From positions 1 to 10,658 of the forward strand of contig JACNJI010000343.1 of the NCBI GenBank assembly GCA_014382645.1: a stretch of 10,658 nt of DNA. Direction: 5' to 3'. Each line of letters opens with the position of its first letter. Within the stretch, counting starts at the first letter, position 1. This DNA is from Verrucomicrobiota bacterium. GTDB lineage: Bacteria > Verrucomicrobiota > Verrucomicrobiia > Opitutales > Seribacteraceae. The notes below the pieces were generated by a model that saw only the letters and a program-made list of their open reading frames with translations, did not search any database and was not told the DNA's origin. The position numbers were made by a program, and so were the translations under genes. Below, piece by piece: positions 1-7,967 of this stretch.

Positions 1-84
1 CACACCGATCAACGCCTTGACCAAATAATTCGCTTTCGAACCTGCGTTCCTCGAAGGGCAGATCGATTCGGCGGCATCAGACAT
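1..84 (-). CDS. Possible 5' end of a divergent gene (partial, runs off left edge)
   Basis: On the minus strand an ATG at 84-82 opens 28 codons with no stop before the window edge; the peptide begins MSDAAESICPSRNAG and ends KALIGV. I do not recognise it. If real, it would be transcribed away from the LRR lipoprotein gene, with about 108 bp between the two starts. The complementary plus frame is also open from base 1 to a TGA at 91-93, so the stretch could instead be the 3' end of a plus-strand gene ending there. No Shine-Dalgarno sequence precedes the minus-strand ATG. The evidence is only an open frame of 28 codons, so confidence is low. Confidence 0.25.
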   Translation of the reverse strand, partial: MSDAAESICPSRNAGSKANYLVKALIGV

Positions 85-89
85 TCGGC

Positions 90-118
90 TTGAGAAATAG
101 CCGCCCTGGCCAATTATC
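90..118 (+). promoter_or_regulatory. Candidate sigma-70-type promoter of the LRR lipoprotein gene
   Basis: TTGAGA (90-95, five of six matches to the -35 consensus) lies 17 bp upstream of ATTATC (113-118), a poor -10 match. The call rests mainly on the octamer CAATTATC at 111-118. It recurs upstream of the next transcription unit (3432-3439) with a TTGA at nearly the same distance and at nearly the same distance from the start codon. No promoter mapping is available, so this remains a guess supported by recurrence. Confidence 0.3.
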
Positions 119-192
119 TCCTGCGGGAAAAACCTTTTTGAAGAAGGTATTCTAGCATTGCATTGCAGGATTCATGGCTTGATTCCTTATGC

Positions 193-3100
193 ATGAAAAA
201 CCCCGAAATCCACTTCCTTGCCACAGTAGTCTTGCTAGGACTACCCCTTGTTTTCAGCGGATGCGGGTCTTCCGAAAACTCGCAGACAGAGAAAACGGAG
301 TTGGCCGAAAAAACAGAAAAGTCGGGTGAGACAGAGCAGCCGGACAAAGCCGAAAACCAGAAGCAAGTTGAACAGCCGGAGGAGATCGACCTTGGACAAG
401 TGGAGCCTGTCGATCAATTCACGTTTCTTTTAAAGCCAAACCCGATTGATGATTTCAAGTGGGAGGTGAGTGGAAATCTCGTCACAATCATTAAGTGCAT
501 GGCTAACGGAACAGTGGTCCTACCTAAGGTGATTGCGGGGTTTCCGGTTGGTCGAATTGGATCTTTGGTTTCCGACGGCAACACCCTCCCGCGGCAATTC
601 AGTGAAGGCAATGCCATTCCCGACGGCGTAACCACCCTCGTGATTCCGGAGAGCCTAAAGAGTATTGGAGACGGGGCGTTTTACGGCTGCAAAAGCCTGG
701 TCCGACTAAAGATGCCCAATGAGGTGACAAGCATTGGCAAGTATGCTTTTTACGGCTGTGAAAACCTAAGGAGCGTGACCATCGGCACAGGGCTAACCAG
801 TATTGGCGATGGCGCATTCTATGGCTGTTCGCGACTGACCGACCCAGTACTGCCCGACAGCCTCACTTACATCGGTCAGAAAGCTTTTGAACATTGCAAC
901 AGCTTGACGGGCATCACCATACCTATTGCCGTCAACAATATTGCGAATTCGGCCTTTGACGACTGTACCAGCCTGAAAACCATCTCAGTGTCTGAAAAGA
1001 ACCCGACCTTTTCGAGTGAGGATGGGGTACTGCTGAACAAGGCCAAGCAGCGGGTGCTGAGATGCCCGCAAGGCAAGAAAGGCACTTATGAAGTTCCAGC
1101 AAGCGTTACCCACGTAGAGGATGCCGCTTTTTATCGGTGTGACGGACTAACCTCCGTCACCATGTCCGGGGGAGTCATCGCCATCGGGAATTATGCCTTT
1201 CGTGAATGTTCGGCACTGGACACCATTTCCATTCCACAGACCGTCAATTCTATAGGTGCATTTGCATTTGCGTCCTGCGTAAAACTTACGGGCGTGAGAA
1301 TTCCCGCAGGTGTGCCGAGCATCGGGAACTTTGTATTCCATGGTTGCAAAAGCCTAACTAGCGTGGAGTTCAACGACAAGGTGACCAGCATCGGCAATGG
1401 CGCCTTTCGCGGTTGCACGGCGCTTACCAGCTTGCTACTACCCGCAAAGCTGACTTCCATTGGCAACAGCGCCTTTCACGACTGCAACCGTTTAACCGGC
1501 CTAACATTACCCGGAAAGCTCACTGCCATAGGCAAGGGCGCCTTCACGAAATGCTCCGGATTGACGAGCCTGAGTATTCCGGATTCGGTTGCAACCATCG
1601 CCGATCATGCTTTCGAAGGATGCACCGGTCTAACCCAGGTCCGGTTGAGCAATACAGTCACAAGTATCGGCAGTTTCGCATTCAGCGGTTGCAGGGAACT
1701 GAAGGAACTTGCCATTCCGGAGAAGGTTACCAGCTTGGGCCAGGGAGCCTTCGCCTCCTGCGAAAGCTGGGAAAGAGTGACAATTCCCGCAGGTCTGAAC
1801 CACCCGATATCCACCTCGCACACTTCTTTAGGAGGGGCAATCTTGTCACCATTTTTCGAATGCAGCGGATTAAGGAGCGTGACGATCAAGGTTCCCAGCG
1901 TCAGCACGAGAATCACGGACTGGATTGATAGTGAGACGCTGAAAACAAAAGGTATAACGGAGATCATTTTCAGTGAAGGTGTAACCGTCATTGAAGACAG
2001 CACCTTTAACGACTGTGCCACCCTTACCAGCCTGTCATTACCCGGAAGCCTCACCCACATTGGCAACAGTGCCTTTTACGGATGCACAGGGTTAACCGAC
2101 CTGAGGTTGCCCGTAAAGCTCACCACCATCGGCAAAGAAGCCTTCAGGGGATGCACCGGATTGACAAGCCTGAGCCTTCCGGATCCGGTGACAACAATCT
2201 CGGATCATGCTTTCAGGGGATGCCGCGGTCTCATCGAAGTCAAGCCGGGCAAGGCAGTCACAAACATCGGCAGTTACGCGTTCAGCGGATGCAAGAAACT
2301 CAAGAAATTTGACATGCCGGTGACGGTGACGACCCTTGGTCCGGGAGCGTTCGCTTCCTGCGGAAGCCTGGAAGGAGTGACAATCCCCCGGGGTCTAAAC
2401 CACGCAATTTCCACCTCGCACACCTCTTTGGAAGGGGCCATCTTGTCACCATTCTTTGAGTGCAGTGCTTTAAAAACAGTCACGATCATGGTTTCCGCCG
2501 TAAACGCAATATTCACTGATTGGATCGACAATGACCTGCTGAAAACAAATGCTGTCACGGAAATCATTTTAACCGAGGGAGTGACTGACATTGGGGACCA
2601 ATCATTCCAGAACAAAAGTTCACTTCAAACCATCCAGTTCCCGGTAAGCGCCAAAAGAATTGGTTCCCGGGCCTTTTACGGCTGCAACGGGCTGGAAAAA
2701 ATCGCCATCCCCGAGGGAGTAGCCAGTATCGCTAGCAATGCCTTTGAAGGTTGCGACAAACTGGTTGCCGTCGACGTGGTGGGAGGAAATCCCACTTACG
2801 CCAGTCAAGACGGGGTGCTTTTCAACAAAACCAAGACTAATCTGATCAGGTGCCCGGAGGGAAAAGAACAATCCTATGCCATCCCTGACGGAGTCACCGG
2901 TATCGGGAATCATGCCTTCTATCGCTGTCAAAGGCTGGAAACCGTTACCATTCCCGATGGCGTTACAAGCATTGGAACAGATGCCTTCAGTGAATGCACC
3001 GACCTAACTGCCATCACTATCCCCGGCAGTGTTACCACCATTGGCCATAAAGCCTTCAGTGAATGCACGGAATTAACCGGCATCACCATTCCCGTAGGGG

Positions 3101-3363
3101 TCACCGCTATCGGCGCATCCGCATTCACCGGGTGCATAAACCTGAAGAAGGTAACGATAGGCGAAAGTGTCACAAGCATTGGAACCGCCGCGTTCAGTGA
3201 ATGCAAAAACCTCACGAACATGGAAGTCCTTGGCAAGGCTATCCCGGAGGCAGTAGACGTTTTTAAAAATTCCCCAACGATCATCTATTTCATGCCCGGA
3301 GCTCAAGGCTGGGCACCCGTCTGGAACGAGAGGTTCGTCAGGTCCATCAGCGACAAACCGTAA
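193..3363 (+). CDS. BspA-family leucine-rich-repeat (LRR_5) surface lipoprotein
   Basis: This is a 1056-residue predicted lipoprotein. Residues 1-24 form a lipoprotein signal peptide ending FSGC, with lipidated Cys24. The -3 position is Phe rather than the usual Leu, and the n-region carries little positive charge. Residues 25-80 are a Glu/Lys-rich linker, probably a flexible spacer. From about residue 140 to 1020 there are about 30 LRR_5 repeats of about 23 residues with the pattern VTSIGxxAFxxCxxLTxVTIP. The C-terminus (IIYFMPGAQGW) is the usual end of BspA-like proteins. Two NPT(F/Y)-x-DGVL modules start at residues 270 and 866, and residues 411-810 form two 200-residue super-repeats. BspA proteins of oral bacteria bind fibronectin and mediate adhesion; here a surface-binding role is only inferred. 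The open frame extends upstream to TTG 163, but ATG 193 places the signal peptide at the N-terminus. The gene stands alone, 152 bp before the operon. Confidence 0.9.
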   Translation: MKNPEIHFLATVVLLGLPLVFSGCGSSENSQTEKTELAEKTEKSGETEQPDKAENQKQVEQPEEIDLGQVEPVDQFTFLLKPNPIDDFKWEVSGNLVTIIKCMANGTVVLPKVIAGFPVGRIGSLVSDGNTLPRQFSEGNAIPDGVTTLVIPESLKSIGDGAFYGCKSLVRLKMPNEVTSIGKYAFYGCENLRSVTIGTGLTSIGDGAFYGCSRLTDPVLPDSLTYIGQKAFEHCNSLTGITIPIAVNNIANSAFDDCTSLKTISVSEKNPTFSSEDGVLLNKAKQRVLRCPQGKKGTYEVPASVTHVEDAAFYRCDGLTSVTMSGGVIAIGNYAFRECSALDTISIPQTVNSIGAFAFASCVKLTGVRIPAGVPSIGNFVFHGCKSLTSVEFNDKVTSIGNGAFRGCTALTSLLLPAKLTSIGNSAFHDCNRLTGLTLPGKLTAIGKGAFTKCSGLTSLSIPDSVATIADHAFEGCTGLTQVRLSNTVTSIGSFAFSGCRELKELAIPEKVTSLGQGAFASCESWERVTIPAGLNHPISTSHTSLGGAILSPFFECSGLRSVTIKVPSVSTRITDWIDSETLKTKGITEIIFSEGVTVIEDSTFNDCATLTSLSLPGSLTHIGNSAFYGCTGLTDLRLPVKLTTIGKEAFRGCTGLTSLSLPDPVTTISDHAFRGCRGLIEVKPGKAVTNIGSYAFSGCKKLKKFDMPVTVTTLGPGAFASCGSLEGVTIPRGLNHAISTSHTSLEGAILSPFFECSALKTVTIMVSAVNAIFTDWIDNDLLKTNAVTEIILTEGVTDIGDQSFQNKSSLQTIQFPVSAKRIGSRAFYGCNGLEKIAIPEGVASIASNAFEGCDKLVAVDVVGGNPTYASQDGVLFNKTKTNLIRCPEGKEQSYAIPDGVTGIGNHAFYRCQRLETVTIPDGVTSIGTDAFSECTDLTAITIPGSVTTIGHKAFSECTELTGITIPVGVTAIGASAFTGCINLKKVTIGESVTSIGTAAFSECKNLTNMEVLGKAIPEAVDVFKNSPTIIYFMPGAQGWAPVWNERFVRSISDKP
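1423..2022 (+). repeat. 600-bp super-repeat, copy 1 (within LRR lipoprotein gene)
   Basis: This copy encodes residues 411-610, from LTSLLLPAK to FNDCAT. It comprises five standard LRR_5 units, then an unusual stretch containing the string ISTSHTSL, the half-repeat LSPFFEC, and TDWID. Copy 2 follows directly at 2023 with the same order of units and exactly the same length. Nucleotide divergence by eye is considerable, so the duplication is old. Confidence 0.85.
2023..2622 (+). repeat. 600-bp super-repeat, copy 2 (within LRR lipoprotein gene)
   Basis: This copy encodes residues 611-810, from LTSLSLPGS to FQNKSS. It aligns without gaps to copy 1 across all 200 codons, including ISTSHTSL, GAILSPFFEC and TDWID. 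These non-LRR segments are the best conserved part, which suggests they have a specific role rather than being spacer. Confidence 0.85.
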
Positions 3364-3366
3364 CAG

Positions 3367-3383
3367 GTGGTGACTTCCACCAC
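3367..3383 (+). terminator. Weak hairpin just after the LRR gene
   Basis: GTGGTG (3367-3372) and CACCAC (3378-3383) form a perfect 6-bp stem with a 5-nt loop, beginning 3 nt after the TAA stop. No T-tract follows, so it is not a classical intrinsic terminator. It could help end transcription or protect the 3' end of the message. Confidence 0.25.
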
Positions 3384-3411
3384 ATGCACGACGGTTAAAG
3401 GATTAATTATC

Positions 3412-3439
3412 TTGATTGCTGCTGCCCGGTTCAATTATC
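3412..3439 (+). promoter_or_regulatory. Candidate promoter of the five-gene operon
   Basis: TTGATT (3412-3417) lies 16 bp upstream of ATTATC (3434-3439). The octamer CAATTATC (3432-3439) is identical to that at 111-118, and it ends 76 nt before the ATG at 3516, compared with 74 nt for the LRR gene. The -10 match to the sigma-70 consensus is poor, so the factor involved is uncertain. Confidence 0.3.
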
Positions 3440-3515
3440 GACTACACTCGAATTCCCTTTAGCACATAACTTACAGACCATGAAGAACCACTTTTAAATA
3501 ATCACCAGACATACC

Positions 3516-4460
3516 ATGAAAATACTATTCCCCCTGATACTAACAGTCATATTCTCCCTGAGTGCCCTCTCCGCTAAGGCAGAACGCCTCGTGCTTGTAG
3601 GGGCCTCCTACGGCAAAAACATCCTCGCCATCACAGACGCCAAGGGCGACGTGCTATGGTCGCACAAGACAGCCGGACCGCAACGCGGGCACACTGGTCA
3701 CCACGACGTGCACTTGCTGCCCAACGGCAATATCCTCTTTCACGACAGTTGGACCACCCTCAAGGAAATAACCTTGGACAAGAAAGTGGTCTGGGAATAC
3801 GACTGCGCTAAAAGCAACGGCAACCAAGGCAAGCGCGTGGACGTACACGCCTTCGCCCGTCTCCCCAACGGCAATACCCGTATCGTGGAAAGCAGCGTGG
3901 GGCGCGTCATCGAGGTGGATAATGAGGGCAAACTCAAACATCAATTCGCCCTCAAGCCGGGCGGCACGGCTTCCTCTCGTTGGGCCCGAGCCACCGACAA
4001 AGGCACCTTCCTCGTGTGCTCGGAACAACCGGGCGTCGTGACCGAGTACGAAGTGAAGGACGGCAAGGTGGTCTGGGACTACCTAATCAAAACCCGCGTC
4101 TACGGGGCCATGCGCCTTAAAAACGGAAACACCTTGATCGCCTCCGGCAGCGGCAACAGCGTCGTCGAGGTCTCCCCTGAGAAAAAGGTCGTCTGGGAAA
4201 TCAAGGGCAAAGTGCCCGGCACCGAGGTCAACCTCAAGTGGATGACCTGCCTGCAGGAGCGAGAGAACGGCAACTTCATCGTGGGCAACTGCCACGCCGG
4301 ACCCGACAACCCGCAAATCTTCGAGATCACCCGCGAAAAGAAAATCGTCTGGGAATTCAATGAGTACGAACTCGTGGGCAACGGACTGGCGTGCTGGCAA
4401 GTCATCGAAGGGGAGCAAGCCGCCGGCCTTCGAAAAAAGCTGGTGGACTTGAAGAAGTAG
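3516..4460 (+). CDS. Exported beta-propeller protein (PQQ-like / arylsulfotransferase-like repeats)
   Basis: This is a 314-residue protein with a Sec signal peptide (MKILFPLILTVIF...), probable cleavage after Ala-Lys-Ala near residue 22. The mature part consists of blades of about 45 residues marked by the strand motif (V/I)(V/L)W(E/D/S), with Trp at 48, 93, 187, 227 and 279, and by turns LPNGN (68-72, 116-120), LKNGN (201-205) and ENGN (250-253). The blade between Trp93 and Trp187 lacks the Trp. This pattern is typical of PQQ-like and ASST-like propellers, and a His-rich stretch (HTGHHDVH, about residues 58-65) precedes the first LPNGN turn. I cannot assign a reaction: it may be an enzyme, a binding protein or a scaffold. 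It is the first gene of the operon; the next start lies 68 bp downstream. No Shine-Dalgarno sequence precedes the ATG. The signal peptide begins exactly at this ATG, which supports the start. Confidence 0.85.
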   Translation: MKILFPLILTVIFSLSALSAKAERLVLVGASYGKNILAITDAKGDVLWSHKTAGPQRGHTGHHDVHLLPNGNILFHDSWTTLKEITLDKKVVWEYDCAKSNGNQGKRVDVHAFARLPNGNTRIVESSVGRVIEVDNEGKLKHQFALKPGGTASSRWARATDKGTFLVCSEQPGVVTEYEVKDGKVVWDYLIKTRVYGAMRLKNGNTLIASGSGNSVVEVSPEKKVVWEIKGKVPGTEVNLKWMTCLQERENGNFIVGNCHAGPDNPQIFEITREKKIVWEFNEYELVGNGLACWQVIEGEQAAGLRKKLVDLKK

Positions 4461-4528
4461 ACGATCGAATTGAAACCGAAGGTTGGTCCCCGAACTCCGA
4501 TAAACCTGCCAAACATCAATGGGAAGTC

Positions 4529-5563
4529 ATGACGAATAGACGCGATTTTCTAAAGGTAGGCACGGTTGCGGCAGGGGTCTCGGGAGTCGTAACGAACGAG
4601 GACGGACTTTACGCCAAGCCGAAGTCAAAAATCAGAAAGGACGGCTTTCGAGAGAAGTTGCTCGAAGGTCTTGGCGGACCTTGGCCCGAAGGCGGAAACC
4701 TGAAACCGAAACTCCTCAAGACGGAACAGAAGGAGGGCTACCGCTTGGAGTGGATCACCTACGAGCTGGAACCTGATGACCGCTGCCCTGCCATCCTGCT
4801 GGTCCCGGACGGAGTGAGCGATAAATCCACTGCTCCCGCCGTAACCATCTGGCATCAACACGCAGGACAATGGCATCTCGGTAAAACCGAGCCCGCAGGA
4901 ATCGCGGGCAACCCCATGCACCATACGGGAATGGCCTTGGCCAAACTGGGTTATGTCGTGCTTTGCCCCGACGCCCTATGCTTCGAGGAACGACAGGACC
5001 CGGAAAAGAAGCTGAAGGGTGGTGCCTACGAACGTTTCGAGTTTCTGCGCTACGTCGTGGCCGGTAAATGCATGGCTTGGAAAAACATTCGGGATATGCG
5101 GCGGGCGGTGGACTACCTCGTCTCGCGTCCCGAAGTAAAGGCCGACCGGATCGGTTGCTATGGCCACAGTATGGGCTCGACTCACACTTGGCTCGTCGGG
5201 CCTTGGGAACCGCGACTGCGGGCACTTGTCGGCAACTGTTGCCTTCCCACTTACGACGGCATCCATCGCACCAAGCTCCTGCACTGCTTCCCCAACTTCA
5301 TCCCCGGCATTCACACTCACGGCGACACGCCGGACATGGCCGGCCTTATCGCCCCGAGAGCCTTGCACCTGAACCTCGGCGAAAATGACCGCGGTTCCCC
5401 CATCAAGGAAGCCCGCGAAGGCGTAAAGACAATCGCCAAAGCCTACGAGAAAGCAGGGGCACCGGAAAACTTCTCCGCCTTCATCGAGCCCGACACAGGA
5501 CATGTTCTCTCCGACAAAATGTGGGAGAAAACCAGAAAATTCTTCGACAAGCACCTCGGTTAG
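4529..5563 (+). CDS. Tat-exported alpha/beta hydrolase (dienelactone hydrolase / acetylxylan esterase-like)
   Basis: This is a 344-residue serine hydrolase. The N-terminus MTNRRDFLKVG carries the twin-arginine motif (RRDFLK), so it is exported folded. The fold is alpha/beta hydrolase: an oxyanion-hole region near WHQHAGQW, nucleophile elbow GHSMG with Ser214, acid Asp287 in GENDRGSP, and catalytic His325 in DTGHVLS. This catalytic triad appears complete. The family (Abhydrolase_7/DLH-like) includes esterases that remove acetyl or other acyl groups from carbohydrates and lactone hydrolases; the substrate is unknown here. The open frame starts at 4391, inside the upstream gene, but ATG 4529 puts the Tat motif at the N-terminus and avoids the overlap. 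GGGAAG at 4521-4526 is too close to the ATG to be a normal ribosome-binding site. It lies 38 bp upstream of the ceramidase-family start. Confidence 0.88.
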   Translation: MTNRRDFLKVGTVAAGVSGVVTNEDGLYAKPKSKIRKDGFREKLLEGLGGPWPEGGNLKPKLLKTEQKEGYRLEWITYELEPDDRCPAILLVPDGVSDKSTAPAVTIWHQHAGQWHLGKTEPAGIAGNPMHHTGMALAKLGYVVLCPDALCFEERQDPEKKLKGGAYERFEFLRYVVAGKCMAWKNIRDMRRAVDYLVSRPEVKADRIGCYGHSMGSTHTWLVGPWEPRLRALVGNCCLPTYDGIHRTKLLHCFPNFIPGIHTHGDTPDMAGLIAPRALHLNLGENDRGSPIKEAREGVKTIAKAYEKAGAPENFSAFIEPDTGHVLSDKMWEKTRKFFDKHLG

Positions 5564-5601
5564 TGATGGAGAGAACTTTTATTTCTCCCTTGGACAATAA
5601 G

Positions 5602-7038
5602 ATGAGAACCTCAGCCATCTGCCTGCTTTTGCTCACGGGCACCCTGCTCTCCCCCGTCGGGCATGCCGCCGATACGGGGTTACGGGCAGGCACCGCCATC
5701 GTGGACGTCACGCCGCAGGAGTGGCCTCTTACCTTGCGCGGCTCCTTCTTCCCTAAGCCCGCCAAGACAGCACACGACCCCCTTCACGTCAGGGCCCTCG
5801 CCTTTGAGAACGGAAAGGGACGGGCGGTCATCGTGATCGTAGACGTCATCGGCATTTCCCGCGATGCGCTTGATGCAGCGAAGAAGCGGGCCGCCGAGTC
5901 CACCGGTTGGCGAACCGACCAGATGCTCATCGCCGCCACCCATACCCACTCGGCCCCTTCATCCAGAACGGAAGGCCCTGCCCCGCAGGTCGCCTTCGGC
6001 AAGAGGTTGGCCGACGGCATGGTGGAGGCCATTGAAAAAGCCATTGGTTCGCTTCAGACCGCTCTGGTGGGCTTCGGCTCGGATGAAGTACCGGACGAGG
6101 TGTTCAATCGCCGCTGGTACCTTCAGGAAGGCACAATGCCGCTCAACCCCTTTGGCAAACTGGACAAGGTAAAGATGAATCCGAACCGAAACCATATCGT
6201 AAGGCCGGCCGGTCCGACCGATCCCGAAGTGTGCATCGTCGATGTGCGAACAAGAAAAAAGAAGCCGCTCGGCTTGCTTGCCAACTATGCCCTGCATTAC
6301 GTGGGTGCGATCAATATAGGGGAACGGCAGGTGTCCGCCGACTATTTCGGGGAATTCGCCCGCATCATGCCGTGGCGCTTGCGGGCCATGTCGTCGGACA
6401 ACTTCGTCGCAATGCTCTCCAACGGACCCTGCGGCGACGTCAACAACATCGACTTTCACGGCAAGCGAGCACCCCGCCAGCCCTTCGAGCAGATTCGCAT
6501 CGTGGCGGCCAAGGTGGCCGACGCCTCCTGGCGGTCCAGCAGGGGAATCCAGGAGTACAGCTCGGACGCTCCCGTGACCATGCTGCAGCGCGAGGTGCCT
6601 CTCGACTGGCGGAAGCCCTCCGATGACCTGATCAAGCGAGCCGAGAAGATCCTCGCCATGTCGAAAGAGGAGCAGGCCAAGTTGCCTAGGCTTGCAACCA
6701 ACTACGCTCAACGCACATTGTCCCAGACAAAGCGCGAGGGAAAAGCCGACTGCCTGGTACAGGCTATCCGTATAGGCGACCAGGCCATCGTTTCCTTCCC
6801 CTTCGAGACCTTCGTGGAGACAGGTCTGGAAATTAAGATGAAATCTCCCTTCAAGCACACATTCGTGATCGAACTGGCCAATGGCTCCTACGGCTACCTG
6901 CCGACACCCAGACACCACGAGCTCGGCGGCTACGAGACTTGGCTTGGCACGAACAAGGTACAAAAGGACGGCTCCGATATCCTCACCCGAAATCTCCTCG
7001 AAATGTTAAATGAACTTCACTCGGGGAAAGGCAAATAA
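5602..7038 (+). CDS. Ceramidase N-terminal-domain family protein (neutral/alkaline ceramidase-like), exported
   Basis: This is a 478-residue protein with a Sec signal peptide (MRTSAICLLLLTG..., cleavage probably after GHA near residue 22). It matches the neutral/alkaline non-lysosomal ceramidase N-terminal fold: RAGTAIVDVTP at the start of the mature protein, the zinc-site motif HTHSAP (His114, His116), a second His in NYALHYVG (His232), NGPCGDVNN (274-282), FETFVETG (Glu402, Glu406) and GGYE with Tyr444. Known ceramidases cleave the amide bond of ceramide using zinc and a serine in a GDVSPN-like motif. Here that serine position is Asn281, so ceramide hydrolysis by the known mechanism is doubtful. 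It could be a zinc-dependent amidase or esterase on another substrate. The frame is open upstream to 5521, but ATG 5602 starts the signal peptide; ATG 5566 is less likely. Confidence 0.87.
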   Translation: MRTSAICLLLLTGTLLSPVGHAADTGLRAGTAIVDVTPQEWPLTLRGSFFPKPAKTAHDPLHVRALAFENGKGRAVIVIVDVIGISRDALDAAKKRAAESTGWRTDQMLIAATHTHSAPSSRTEGPAPQVAFGKRLADGMVEAIEKAIGSLQTALVGFGSDEVPDEVFNRRWYLQEGTMPLNPFGKLDKVKMNPNRNHIVRPAGPTDPEVCIVDVRTRKKKPLGLLANYALHYVGAINIGERQVSADYFGEFARIMPWRLRAMSSDNFVAMLSNGPCGDVNNIDFHGKRAPRQPFEQIRIVAAKVADASWRSSRGIQEYSSDAPVTMLQREVPLDWRKPSDDLIKRAEKILAMSKEEQAKLPRLATNYAQRTLSQTKREGKADCLVQAIRIGDQAIVSFPFETFVETGLEIKMKSPFKHTFVIELANGSYGYLPTPRHHELGGYETWLGTNKVQKDGSDILTRNLLEMLNELHSGKGK

Positions 7039-7056
7039 CCAATCATTTGATTCACT

Positions 7057-7953
7057 ATGAATAATCGATTTCGCTTCATCTCATCACTTACCTTGTCACT
7101 GTTTTTCTCGGAAGCAGTGGCGGAGGAGTTATTCAAGGCCTCGTCTCTTACGAAAACAGGTGAGTTCACTCCGGGGATTGAGGGACCCGCCTGCGACAAG
7201 GCGGGCAACGTATTCGCTGTGAACTTCAAGGAGCAAGGCACGATTGGCCGAATATCACCCGACGGCAAAGGCGAGGTCTTCCTCAGCTTGCCCGAGGGAA
7301 GTACAGGCAACGGCATACGCTTCGACAAAAAGGGCAACATGTTCATCGCCGACTACCCCAAGCACAATGTGTTGCGGGTGGACGCAAAGACCAAGAAGCT
7401 GAGCGTCTTCGCCCACGAACCGAGGATGAATCAGCCAAACGACTTGGCCATCGACGCCAAGGGCAACCTATACGCCAGCGACCCTAGCTGGGCCAAAGGC
7501 ACGGGCCAATTGTGGAGAATCTCGAAAAAGGGAAAGGTCAAGCTCCTCGCCGACGACATGGGAACGACCAATGGCATAGAAGTGAGTCCCGACGGCAACA
7601 CCCTTTACGTCAACGAGTCGAAGCAGCGAAACATTTGGGCTTTTTCCATCAAGAAAGATGGTTCGGTCGAGAAAAAACGTCTGCTGAAAAAATTCGAGGA
7701 CCACGGGTTCGACGGCATGCGGTGCGACGCCGAGGGCAACTTATACGTCACACGGTACGGCAAGGGTACGGTTGTGATCCTCTCTCCTGAGGGAAAAATC
7801 CTGAAGGAAATCGACGTCCTGGGGGCGAAGCCAAGCAATCTCTGTTTCGGCGGTCCCGATGGCCGCACCGTCTACGTAACGGAAGTCGAGCACACGCGCC
7901 TCGTGCAGTTCCGCGTCGAGCACCCGGGCCTTAGCTGGACGCTGAACCAATAG
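7057..7953 (+). CDS. SMP-30/gluconolactonase-like exported beta-propeller hydrolase
   Basis: This is a 298-residue protein with a Sec signal peptide (MNNRFRFISSLTLSLFF, cleavage after Ala-Val-Ala near residue 22). The body is a six-bladed-type propeller with repeated (D/S)xxGN(L/V/M)(Y/F) turns. Residues typical of the SMP-30 metal site are present at the expected motifs: Glu42 (GIEGPAC), Asn128 (QPNDLAID), Asn172 (TNGIEVSPDG) and Asp219 (FDGMRCDAEGN). Family members use a divalent metal to open aldonolactones such as gluconolactone, so a sugar lactone made by oxidation of an outside substrate is a reasonable guess. The start lies 18 bp after the previous stop and the stop 14 bp before the next gene, which supports cotranscription. 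No Shine-Dalgarno sequence is visible. A non-enzymatic strictosidine-synthase- or NHL-like role cannot be excluded. Confidence 0.87.
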   Translation: MNNRFRFISSLTLSLFFSEAVAEELFKASSLTKTGEFTPGIEGPACDKAGNVFAVNFKEQGTIGRISPDGKGEVFLSLPEGSTGNGIRFDKKGNMFIADYPKHNVLRVDAKTKKLSVFAHEPRMNQPNDLAIDAKGNLYASDPSWAKGTGQLWRISKKGKVKLLADDMGTTNGIEVSPDGNTLYVNESKQRNIWAFSIKKDGSVEKKRLLKKFEDHGFDGMRCDAEGNLYVTRYGKGTVVILSPEGKILKEIDVLGAKPSNLCFGGPDGRTVYVTEVEHTRLVQFRVEHPGLSWTLNQ

Positions 7954-7967
7954 ATGCCTCTGCTCGG

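Noticed and set aside
163..192. TTG start giving a 10-residue longer LRR lipoprotein
   Set aside because: ATG 193 places the hydrophobic signal peptide and lipobox at the usual distance from the N-terminus; the extension adds nothing recognisable.
1413..1928. 171-codon plus-strand frame inside the LRR gene
   Set aside because: It is an out-of-frame reading of the repeated LRR codons; repeats commonly keep alternative frames open.
4391..4528. Upstream start of the Tat hydrolase frame
   Set aside because: It overlaps the propeller gene and would bury the RRDFLK Tat motif 50 residues inside the protein.
5521..5601. GTG or ATG 5566 starts for the ceramidase-family gene
   Set aside because: The Sec signal peptide begins at ATG 5602; GTG 5521 would overlap the preceding coding region.
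5959..6963. Long minus-strand open frame (334 codons)
   Set aside because: It lies entirely opposite the ceramidase-family gene, whose protein has clear family motifs; it is a composition effect of the codon pattern.
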